Assembly: GCA_030062745.1 (NCBI GenBank)
Contig: CP099846.1
Span: 21,382,621 to 21,446,620, forward strand
Direction: 5' to 3'
DNA from: Capitulum mitella
Taxonomy: Eukaryota > Arthropoda > Thecostraca > Pollicipedomorpha > Pollicipedidae
DNA: 64,000 bases
Shown piece by piece: positions 14,101 through 24,600 of this stretch. Positions within the stretch are counted from its first letter, which is position 1; the number at the start of each line of letters is the position of its first letter. The position numbers and the translations under genes are program-made. A model generated the notes under the pieces. That model saw nothing but the letters and a program-made list of their open reading frames with translations, was not told where the DNA came from and ran no database searches.

Positions 14101-17100
14101 TTTAATCCGATCTTCTTCAGGCATCAAATGTATTACTTGATGTTATCCATTCGGCTACCCTTCGATCTGGTGAGAACTTTTGCAAGCATCTGGAAAAACC
14201 GACAAATCATACTTCTTTATATATATCTGCTGTCAGCCCAACTCAAACGAAACGTGCAGAACTTCTCGTGAAATGCCACTGCTTAAATGACATCAATCGT
14301 GCAACCTGCCAGCACAAACACCTCCGGCACCCGAGCATTACGAATTAAACCTCCCACCGCCGGCGAAATTGCAGCGGACATTACACGGCGAATCAATGCA
14401 CCATTTCAAAGACGACAAGCTACCGCTGTTGGCCTACTGTACATAAACAATGATACTGGGAAGCTGGGATTTCTCCGGGTGCCCCCTGTTGTTATGCGAG
14501 GCAGTTTTTGTTCACGGCAGTCCGACCCGCGGAACAGCCCAGACCGCCATCCGTGCCAGCGCCTTCCACCTCGTGTCGCAGCGGTTGCGGTGCTTTCTTT
14601 CCCGGTGTCTTTCGACTGCGTTTTGCGCTCCTCGTCTTGCCGTCACGACTAATCTAGAACGGCGTATTGCGAATGAGGTGTGGAGAGCCATTTGTGGCTG
14701 ACTTCTAAAAAAATAGACGATGACAATATGTGAATTAGGCCATTCGCGCGTTTTCTATTGCCAATGCACATCCATAGGGACCTAAGCATGCCTGTTGCTG
14801 AGATACTAGTGCAAGCACAAAGCGGGCTGAATTGTGGGTTTATGTTCCACCGGCAGTGCGAGAACAAGCACTCTGACTATGAGGCACTGGGCCAGGTTAA
14901 CCTCCTTCAACACGAAATGTTTTCGGCACAGGGACTATACAGGCATGCCCTACGATATTTTCCATGCCATGAAGCCTGCGACACTGTCCACGCAGACACT
15001 GTGAAATGCCGGACCATCAGTCACCCTCTGCACAAACGAACCGGCCCGGCGGCCCGAGAGACAAAAACGAGATAGCCTGTCGGCGATCTCCGGGCGCTCA
15101 GACACTCAGGGCAACGTTCACTCAAGCTGCATGCTTCGCGGCTCTTCGGCTACTTCTATTTTTACTTGAGAAGCGGACGAAGTTGGAAGAAGACGAAGAC
15201 GGAAGGGGCGGTCCTGTCAGTTTTCGCGTGATCTTAAACACCCGGACGTTGGCTGTTCTGGACTGCGATGCCGTGTCTCACAATCAAGATGCAACGGGCA
15301 CGTTAGCAATGACCGCGAGACACTTCTGAACATTCCCCCGCTCTTGATGCGATGAAAGCTGTCTAGAGCGGCAGCCTACCTCGGCCACGTTCGTGGCGTT
15401 TTGGAGGCTTCTCGCAGGGCCGCAACCGTTCCCGCGACGGCCCCCCGGACCGACGCTTGGCCGCGTCGTCGGCGACGCGCGGCCGATCACCAATCTCGTG
15501 CGCCCGGTCTTAGGGACAACTTGGCGCCGGAGTTCATACTTGCGAGGGAGCCGGCACACATCGCGTCACAATGACCCGGCCATCCATTAATGCGCCGGCT
15601 CCGTCACACAACTTGGCAGGAGATCGTTCCAGGCCTCGTGGCGGAGCACCAAAATAGCGCACATGGGCCGGGGTGTACACCCCGAGGCAGGGAGGCGGAA
15701 TAAAATGAGAGCGACAGCGGCATTTCACGACTGGTCGCCACTCAGTGCTTCTGACTGCCCATACCCAAGCGAAAAATGAAAATTGCCGGCTGTCACCATT
15801 CACGAAAATACGAGCACAGTTCCAAAGACTGCGATGTGACACTGGTGTAAACACACTACAAAACATTGCACCGGACACGATGCACCCAACATCCAACAGT
15901 GAATGTGCTCATACATGTCCTACACGTGCTTACATAATGTACTGCACCTTTACATCAAAACCGCCGGCAGGCTGGCAGCTGTCGGTGTCCCCAGACAACT
16001 CTGCACCGAACGCCATGAGAACCGCGGAAGACGACCTCGGCAACCAGGTGCCCGGTTCAGTACCGGCGCTCGAGGTTCCCGGCAGTGTTCCCAGTCGGCG
16101 AGCCCGACCGCCGGCCGGCTCCAGGCGCCGGTCGCCGGGCGCTCGCCCTCCCATCGCGCTCGCGTGCATTAGTCATACGCTAACGCCCTCATACAGCATT
16201 CATGCGGCCAGAGGCGGCCACGGGGAGACGGGCGCAGCGCCGCGTCTGAAAGCGGCCGGCACCGGCCCGAGCGCCGCCAATGGACGCCGTCGGGAACGGA
16301 ACCCCTCACCGGGGCGGGCGGCGCATTTTTCACGGCCGCGGGCGGGCGGCAGCGAACGGCGTGAAGCCCGCGGACTTCGCTGAGAACCCGGGTCCGACGG
16401 CACCACCGGGCAGGTGGGAGGGGCGGCGACCCCGCGCGTGACCCCAGAGCGGGGGTCAGCCGCGTCCAGTCGGCTCGGCCGCACAGGCTGCTGGCTGGTC
16501 TACTGACTGCGGCGGGGACGGGACGACACGCCGCTCCCGCTCCCCGCGCGGCACGCCCCGGCGTGCGGTGCCGGCCGCCCTCCGCCGCCCAAACCCGTCC
16601 GGACCGCCCCGCCTGGCCTGTCCTCTCTGCTGTCCGGATCCATCCTGTTCATGAATAAGTTCCGCGAGCTTTCCCAGTGGACGGCACTGGGATCGAGCAC
16701 ACACCGGGCGCAGAGCCTGATGTGACCTCGACCCTGGCGCAAAAATAACCCACGGGTGAAGTCTCAGACACCGGACCGAACAGCGCCGAGACCCTTCACG
16801 CGCCGTGCCGTTAAGGCCACGAAACGACGCCTCGTGGCTTGGGCAGCCCGTCTGTTTGGCGTCAAACAGCTCGGGTTCCTCGGGGGCATCAAGCCTCCAC
16901 GCCTTCCACACGCCGGGCATGAGCCGAGTACGTTACCAAAGAGCCGTGGGAACAACACTAATGCACTCTGCGCTCGGATCCCTCCTCGCCTGACCTCGTC
17001 TGTCTGAGCCTGTCCTGCCCAGCCCAGGAGCGTATCATTTCCTGATTCGCCCCCTCCCGTCCCCCACTCGACCGGGACAGCAAAACAGCGAGCAGTCGGC

Positions 17101-17576
17101 CAACAAAGCCACTTCAGACTGGCTTTGTCAATTAGCGTGGGCATAAAGCATCCAGCACGGGCTTCATCCCGTGGCTCGGCGCCCATATCTTGGCGCCTCC
17201 TCAAAGGCAGGAAACAGCGGCCCAGTCTGGCCTCTGGCCAAGTCTATCAAAGGGCCAGTCTGTGCACATGCAAGGTTTTGATAACATAGACGCTGGTGGA
17301 TCACGTTCGGTGCGCCAGTTGCGTTTCACATACCAAAAGACATCGAAAAGCGCGGGCGTCGGGCAGGGGCCAAGCTCAGTGTCCCGGACCCAGGGGGCGC
17401 CCACCTCGACAGGTGCGCCACCAGTCGGTGTTGTACATGTCCAGCTCGTCGGCGTCCGTCACCACGCGCGAGTCGTCCAGGATCTGGCGGAACTTGCTCA
17501 GGTCGTCGTTGGTCAGCTGGCTGAACTCGCCCCGCGTCACCGGGTAGTGCTTGCGGGTCAGCTGCACCTCGGCCAG
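2132..17576 (-). CDS. D2HGDH: D-2-hydroxyglutarate dehydrogenase, mitochondrial (partial: 3' end off window, exon 1 uncertain)
   Basis: FAD-linked enzyme that oxidises D-2-hydroxyglutarate to 2-oxoglutarate in the mitochondrial matrix and passes electrons to ETF. Six exons, in transcript order: 17576-17405, 12639-12442, 12018-11825, 10489-10321, 6609-6485, 2293-2132. All have GT-AG borders and their phases join without a break, giving about 340 residues of the roughly 500 usual. The first exon carries the [10 protein letters not shown] segment. The next three form the FAD-binding PCMH domain, with [26 protein letters not shown] and [16 protein letters not shown]. The last two enter the C-terminal FAD-oxidase domain ([28 protein letters not shown]). 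The final part, including the expected GHxGDGNxH metal and substrate motif, is not seen between 1 and 2131, so it should lie left of the window. The donor at 11824 is the weaker GTCAGT, but the joined reading matches the family. Confidence 0.95.
2842..3162. mobile_element. Short inverted-repeat transposon (MITE), 321 bp
   Basis: Terminal inverted repeats of 23 bases (2842-2864 and 3140-3162) match at 22 of 23 positions; the core is GTTTGGTTTTGACCAA. The interior has no coding capacity. No convincing target-site duplication is visible, so the superfamily is not assigned. It sits in a D2HGDH intron. Confidence 0.7.
4467..4770. repeat. 101-bp tandem repeat, three copies
   Basis: Units begin at 4468, 4569 and 4670 with TTAGCGGCGAC and are nearly identical, differing at a few positions. 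They are GC-rich and lie in a D2HGDH intron. The open frames across them follow from the repeat, with no sign of coding selection. Confidence 0.9.
5429..5675. repeat. Imperfect direct duplication, about 121-bp period
   Basis: Two diverged copies starting near 5433 and 5554 (GTGATGYACGA, then AAATCAC, then ATGGTCGAAG, then ATTTCACCA). Function unknown; intronic in D2HGDH. Confidence 0.7.
6610..10320 (-). other. D2HGDH intron
   Basis: No exon or recognisable mobile element was seen. GC-rich islets occur near 7,400-7,730 and 8,580-9,240 and produce many overlapping open frames that show no family similarity. Confidence 0.75.
12640..17404 (-). other. D2HGDH intron
   Basis: A 4.8-kb intron with GC-rich islets at about 13,400-13,740, 15,390-15,500 and 16,000-16,620. 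Nothing coding was recognised. The smaller introns at 10,490-11,824 and 12,019-12,441 likewise hold nothing identifiable. Confidence 0.75.
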
Positions 17577-17711
17577 CTGCACACGAAGGTGAAGGACGTT
17601 CATCGCCGACTCAGAACGCGCCGTCGCAGGGTCAGGCAGGATGTGAAAATGCGGCGTCATAAGTTCAGTGCCATGATTATCATCGTTATGCATTTCCTTA
17701 GGATCATCCAC

Positions 17712-19305
17712 GTGAAAAACATCCACATGAATGACAACAATGACAACATTTATTTGGAATCCTGTAGCACAGTACAGGTACTAATGGCCATTTTTGCTCC
17801 AGAGTGGCTGCAAAACCAGTGCACCTAATGCCAGATGGTTGGATGATATAGGTAAACCATGGTGAAAAAGGCCAAGCCATTTTTTTGCTGTTTGTACTCT
17901 AAAATCAAAGAACAATGAGCATTCCGGGTTTTGTTCCAGAATTACCTGTCTCAAGAGTTGAGGGGGAATTTTAACCCACCATATGCAAGAATAGGTAAAA
18001 TACATGCAGATGAGCATTAAACAGGGCAAACCTCTTGTGCCTCAACATCAAACAGTGTTTGAAGTCTCAAGCCTAGAATACTGGAGGTCACTTTAATTAT
18101 GCACCCCTTGGGTCTAAAAGGTCTGGTACTGAAAGGGTCTGATATGCTCAAACCACCAAGTATATCTTTCAATGCATTTCTTCTTTCTTGCTACAAATGG
18201 CTTACACATTCATTCAACCTCAGTGAATTCTACTGCACAACAGGTGTATGGCATATACATGTTGTTTGTATTACCCAGTCAACAAACCATGCCAGAGGGG
18301 TAACAAGATACTTCAGGCAGCTCCAATTCTGCCCCAACTGGGATAGCAAGCCACCCCACTTGGGACAAAATGTATGAAGCCAACCTGCCCCTTATGTGTG
18401 ATTTCTTATCAGCTTTAGGCCACATTATTTTGCAGTTCACAAATATTTGACTATAAATTTTGGACTGCATTTTCTTGTCAAAATCAGACATCCATGACAC
18501 TTATGAAACAAATGTGGCACTGCCGCAGTGTTGCGGTTTGTTGTCTGATTTTCTTTACGAGGATAATTATAGTAATGTGAGTGCCAAGACAACCTTCTGC
18601 CCAACTTTCAGTAGTTATTTTCCCAAATTTTGGAAGGCTTGAATCTGGCTTCTTGACCCAACTCCATCCCAATAAGATCTTGTCAAAACCTGATGCAACT
18701 TCAAGAGTGGTACATTACATGACATCCATGGCATGACTATATTATAAAGTGATTTTCATGACAAAGGATTAACTTTTTTGAGTTGAAGTACAGATGGGAG
18801 TAAATCATAAGGAAGAGAGAAAATAGCTTACCATGGGTGCAACTCTGTGAATATTTCTATGGCTTATCCATGGCAGGCCTGCAGCCCCCTTTCTGGCAGT
18901 GTGCCGATGCCCCAGGCGCACCAGGGGACGCCAGCAATGCCTGAGACACTGCATCTGGTTCTGAAAAGGGCATAAAATGTTTGGACTGTTCATGAAATGG
19001 AGCAGAACAAGATGCAAGATAGGGGACACATTTTCCTAATGACTGCACCTGTACCTGGATCAGTTGGGACCTACCTGAAATCCAATAAGTCAGAGAACAC
19101 CTGAAGAAATCAAAATCAGCAAAAAACAGATCAACCCAAGTAGACAAGCTAATGGCATCTGCTGCTTGCAAACTACATGACATTGTGAATAATGTACCAT
19201 ATGACTCAAGTTACTGCAATGAACATCCTATGAAGACATTGTGAAACATCATCACAGATGTCAGATTCTGATGTGAGCTAATGGGGTGGCTTGATCCTTT
19301 TGTAT
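17712..19305. other. CpG-depleted tract in first D2HGDH intron
   Basis: I count about seven CpG dinucleotides in 1.6 kb, while TpG and CpA are frequent. Flanking sequence on both sides is CpG-rich. This is the usual footprint of long-term germline CpG methylation. It lies just downstream of the proposed first exon. Confidence 0.75.
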
Positions 19306-19482
19306 CTGCACGCAATTTAAGCCCATGACACAGTACCTACCAAATTTACAGCAGACGCCCGATGACCTTGGCGTGCAAATCAATGCCTTATCAGTTCTCA
19401 TAAAACTGGCAATACTTCTCACATAAGTCTGAGGGCACAGCAGGATCCTAACATGCAACATACATGTCTACAAATCTCTCAC

Positions 19483-19677
19483 CTCGCGCCTCTCGCAGAA
19501 ATCACGATCAAATGCTTTCAAACGGCCTCGGAGTTTGCGCCATGAGCTTCTGATGCGCACCGCGTCGCGTCTCGAGCTACAGCCTTTGGCGTCAGTTGTA
19601 CTGCGAAACAGCTGATCTAGCCAGCTGATTTCAGTGTTCCAGACAAGGCGTTTCTGCTTATACTCGCAGAATATCAA
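19483..19677 (-). CDS. D2HGDH: Candidate first coding exon of D2HGDH (mitochondrial targeting segment)
   Basis: An ATG-initiated reading frame of 65 codons ends at a good donor (GAG|GTGAGAG) in phase 0. That is the phase required by the acceptor at 17577-17578 of the first recognised D2HGDH exon. The encoded stretch is rich in Arg and Lys with few acidic residues near its end, as expected of a mitochondrial presequence. It sits at the edge of a CpG-depleted tract, where a promoter would be expected. Presequences are not conserved, so there is no homology support. The true exon could be another one. Confidence 0.3.
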
Positions 19678-21676
19678 CTCGTGATTTGCGGCGAGTCATT
19701 GTCGTTCCCATCGAATAGCATGACATATATGCAATGAATAATAGCATATGACATATGCAATGAACAACAGCATATGACATATGAATAGCATGTGAAAACT
19801 CTTTCCACGAGTCGAAAAACATATAGAGCACGAGTGTAGTCCCGGGGGGACAAGTCCGATCCCATTTTGGCAAAATGGGCTTTTGTACCCCGCAGTTTTG
19901 ATCAGAAAGTGGACGTTGTTTTTCGCAATGCCCCATAAAAAATATGATTTTGGGTCAGATCGACCTCCCCGGATTCTGATTTGTCCCCCGCAATTTCTGG
20001 GGCGTGACTACACCCATGCATTAGAGGGACCAAAATTCGATTTTGGTCATACATGCCTTTCCATTGCAGTTTACCACAGCGGACGAATTCATACAACATC
20101 GGAGAATTCAAAGGATTTTTCGGAGCAGCCCGGACCTTCCGGAACGCCCCAGAGCTTGATTGGCCCTTGCCACTTGACCGGGGAACACCTGCTCACCGAA
20201 AAGATGGGCAACATAGACGTATTGCACCGTCGTGTCTCGCGCAGCCACTGGCGCTGAATACGACGTTTTAGGCACGATCTTTGCGGCATTGATCACGGCT
20301 TAAAGCGACAGCCTCCATACCACAAAGGCCCGGCGGGTCGGAGGAACCCAGATGTAATTCTAGGGAACTTAGTGTGGGCAGAAAAAGTCGGAAGGCTGAG
20401 TTTAAGGCGCAGCAGTCCGTGAATACGTGCTGTGCTATTTCGATCCAGACAGGCAATCAGTTCCAACAAGCATATATCTGAACTGGTATACAACCCTTTA
20501 AACACACACGAAAATCCCACTGAAGGATACCGCGCATCAGGCTCGTCTCCCTATAACACAGCGACAACGCGACACCTGACATACACGAAAATCCCCTAGC
20601 CGGGCACCTTCTCAGGCCCCCATTCCAGGACGGTGCAAAATCACAGGCTACTGAAGACCGCTGTCCGCCAGTCCGGGCCGCAGAGCCGTCCTCCGATCGC
20701 GAGGACTCTGACAGGACACCGTCCTCCGATCACGAGGACCTGACAGGACACCGGCGGCCGCCGCTGAGCCAATCTACAGCACGGCTCTGGCGCGGCAGGC
20801 CGTGGGAAAGATATGTTTCAACAGCACCAGAAACTCGACTAGGGACCAGGGGAGTCTACGGGACTATGCAGAAGTATTATGATACATTAATGCCAACACA
20901 GCGCAGAAACATTTCCGCCTCGGAACCACAAACGCTTCGCGAAGAGCCTGGCAGAAGCAAAGAAACTGACAAACAATTCAAAGGAGAATCAACACGACGA
21001 CCTACCCCGTTCCCAACGCGTAGGAACAAAGCGTAGTTGTTCGATCAACAATGCAACCGGGAACAAACTAAAGCCTCCACTCAGCATCACACTGCCTCCA
21101 AGACTAACTATACACTTTTTGGCTAGTAGAGCTGGTTGCCAGCACGAAAAGACACGTGTTCACGGCACTTCACCCGCACAACCACCAGTCCAGTAAAGCA
21201 AAGCCCTGCAAAGCGGAAGACCCGCACACGTTTGGCCATACCAATCGTGTCCGGTTTCCGGCGTTTCAACACGAGACTAGCCCGCCGCCCTCTCCGTGCG
21301 CAGCGTTGCCCCGGGACCGTTCAGCCTGGGCCCGTGCTGGTCCAGGAGGATATCTGCCCTCTGCCGCACCGGAGCACGCACAGAGGAAGTTCATTTCCAC
21401 TCGGCGCGTGCAGCTCCCGACCGTCTTGGCCCGGCGCATTCGGCGGACGGCGGAGCGTGAACGGCGCGCCAACACCTCGGCCTGGCACGTCCAGCCGACG
21501 AGACGCCCAGCCCAGCCGATCGGCCCGCAGGCGGGGCGCACAGCAGGCCGTCGGCGCGCCCCGCCGCTGGCCCTCAGCACGCTCCCAGGACAGTGAAGGC
21601 CTGGTCCCGTCCGCCCGTCGCCGACGGGGCCGAGAAACATGTCCAGCAAGGCCTGCGGCCGCCGACGCGCAGCCGG
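19678..21676. other. Intergenic region between D2HGDH (5' side) and HGSNAT (3' side)
   Basis: Includes the inverted-repeat element at 19,834-20,013. A GC-rich islet at about 21,240-21,660 lies just downstream of the HGSNAT stop and may be its 3' UTR. I saw no AATAAA or ATTAAA for HGSNAT on the minus strand here. No other gene was recognised. Confidence 0.6.
19834..20013. mobile_element. Possible short inverted-repeat element, 180 bp
   Basis: The ends GTGTAGTC and GACTACAC are perfect inverted repeats. Each is followed inward by a CCGGGGGGACAA-like stretch that also pairs imperfectly. No target duplication is visible. It lies upstream of the proposed D2HGDH start. Confidence 0.3.
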
Positions 21677-24600
21677 CTACAGGGCGATGAACGTCTTGGT
21701 GCGGTACATGCGCCAGCCGACGAACACCCAGATCAGCGTGCCCCAGAGGCTGAGGAACAGCTGGCCCAGGTGCGTGTCGGGCGTGGGCGCCACCGCCTTC
21801 AGCGACACCGGGAACAGGTTGGTCCCCAGCTCGTGTCCCAGGTAGAGCGTGATCGAGTTCAGACCTGCCGGTCACCGAAGGCCACGGTTTGGTGGTTACT
21901 ACAACACCATGAGGACGATAATAGGTGGTAAAAAGAACTGCGGAACATCGTTAACGCCGCAATAAATGGCATATACGTGTCTTGAATGTGCGTTGCATAC
22001 GTACAGTTCGATGATACGAAATATATTTGCAATGTTTTATAAACCCTGATGATTGTTTAATGGCTTGTGTGCTGGTTTACACAGGATGACACCATCTTTA
22101 TTAAAAACAAATAATCAGTCCCTCCCATCGGTAAACAATTACTGGTTTTACAGCTTCTCGCGTTTGTCCCCTGCTACGTCTCTCACGCTCCCTACCACGA
22201 ATGTGACCGCTAAGTGAAGTCTACTACTGTACTTTTTCGGACTGTGGTCAGTTTTTTTTTCATGCACTCGTGCGCGAGTCATTCCGGACATTTTAACCCT
22301 ACGACCATCAACCGTGGCACGTTCCCTTCCTGTCCTCTGGCCGCCTGGCCGTCCCTGTTGGACGCGCCTGACGGAAACTGCCGGAGCCTACTGGAAGGTT
22401 CGGAGCGGCGCGCCCGCTCACCGGCGTAGTAGAAGGGCCGCCCCAGCCAGAAGCGCCACACGTCTACCACCAGGTACAGCAGCGTGAGCATGACGAACGC
22501 CATGCTGGACAGAGCCAGCACGAACGACAGCGACCACAGGTTCTTGTTCACCGGGATCACGCCGTCGTTCTTGGAGAAGCCGCACAGGCCGCCGGCGATC
22601 ACACCCTGCGGCGAGGTCAGCACCCCGAGGCGTTAGCCAGGCGGCGCGCAGGAAGCCACGAGATTCGGAGACGCGGCACGGAGTCGGCGGCCGTGGCATT
22701 CGGCTGACTGACGCAAAAGGCCACCTTCCAGTTAAGAACGAATGATAATATATCATGCGTGACTGGAGGCTGGTCAAATACCTGCTTTGCAGGAGAACAT
22801 TCCATTTGGATAGGCAGCCCCACAACTGCCATTTCCAAGCCAGGCCAGTTTCAGACTATTTCCACCATTTCCACCTCAGCAGCTCGTCTGTTTTTACGGG
22901 GAGAGGGGGGATGGCAGCCGGCAGGCGACCAGCTCACCAGGACCAGCGCCCAGACGCAGAAGCGCAGCAGCCGCTCCTTCCAGGTGCGGTAGGTGATGAT
23001 GATGCGGCCCGCCACGCAGCCAAAGAACACGGCCACGCACGAGGTCAGCACGCCGAGGATTCCTAGTAGCGGCGGAGGCCGTGTTAACGGTCAGGGCGTG
23101 GAGGCGCGGCGAGGACCGAGCGCACCACGGCCGCTGGCATTCCCCGGGCAGCGGCCATCGAACCCGGGCCGTGGCGCCACCAGCAGTCAAAGCAGAACAC
23201 TTCAAAAAAAAGGTGGAGGCAGCGGCGTTCAGCCCACCTCTACGATGCGTTAATCGGTCGACCACGTCGCCCGCACCATCTTCCTGCCGTTTCTTCCCTA
23301 GCGACATCTCAGAACTGCTACCAAATTGGCCAGGAGACCTGCCCCTATCACTTTCCTGAGTTGCTGGACACACGTGTTGCATACTCTGTCAGTACAACGA
23401 CCATCATCAAAACCTTATTTAGTCGGAATTGAAATCATAGTTGATCAGGCTAGGCGCCAGCCGCTCACCTTCCGGGTCGTACGGCAGATGGGTGTTGTAG
23501 ATGACGTGGCAGGTCGGGTGATGGTATATCAGGACGCCCAGTACCTGCCTATCGATGTAGCCGGCAGCACCGCCCGTGCAGTTGGCGTACTGCCCTCCGT
23601 GCTCCATACCGCCGGCCCCCAGGTAGCCCCTGGGAAACGCGCACAGGTGTCCAGATAACACCACACCAAAATACTACCCTTCCGTTGTCCCCCACTGCGC
23701 CTTTCCGACATGCATTTCAAGTGTTCTCAGAGAACAAAGACGAAGAAGTGACCACGAGTCTGAATGCGGTGCAATCTTATCAATGCTGAGTTTGTCCGGG
23801 AGCGCTGACGACGTACAGTGGCCTCGCAACGTCGGCTGCTACCATGTTAGCCAAACTCGCCAAGTGCGCCACTGACCACAGCGGTGACGCCTGCACCAGG
23901 ACAGCTGACAGCGTGTCCCGCGGCGCCTCACCTGGGACAGCCAGGCACCTCCAGCAAGAAGGTGATGAACGTGTGCACAGCGGCCAGCACGGCCACGCAC
24001 AGCCACTGCGGCCAGCAGTCGACGACGTCCCGCAGCCAGGGCACGAGCCGGGGCTGCAGAGACAGGGGACGGTCACGGTCGAACGCGGCGCCAGTCCGCC
24101 AGCAGCTGGCGCTGGATTCACCCCATTGAACCGATTGGTTGGTTCGCTGTCTGATGGACTTGATTCGCCGAGCTGCGGATCGTTTCTGGTTCTGATTGAC
24201 AATGGGTTTTAAAAAGTGAACTGATTCAGCTTTGATTCGATGGTGATTAAACGAGCTGGCGATTCCATTCTGATCCTGATTCACTGCGGTTTTCAAATGA
24301 ATCGGTCCTGATTCTGATTCATGGTGAAACTGCGAAACAACCGAATCAATTCAAATCGATCCAGAATCAGGCGCAAGCCCATCCGCCAGCTCGGACGTCA
24401 ACGGAACGACAATAGTGACAAGGGCGAGCGGACGACGTCACCCACCCAGAAACAGAACGCCGTACGGCGCCCAGAAGTAAACACACCTAAATGCCACCTC
24501 TGCGGAACGGCCAGCTTCCAGCGCGCCCCAGCCAACACTGTAAACATTCCGACACACCCTCCCCTGTCCACACGCCACCACACCACCCACGTGCGTCATG

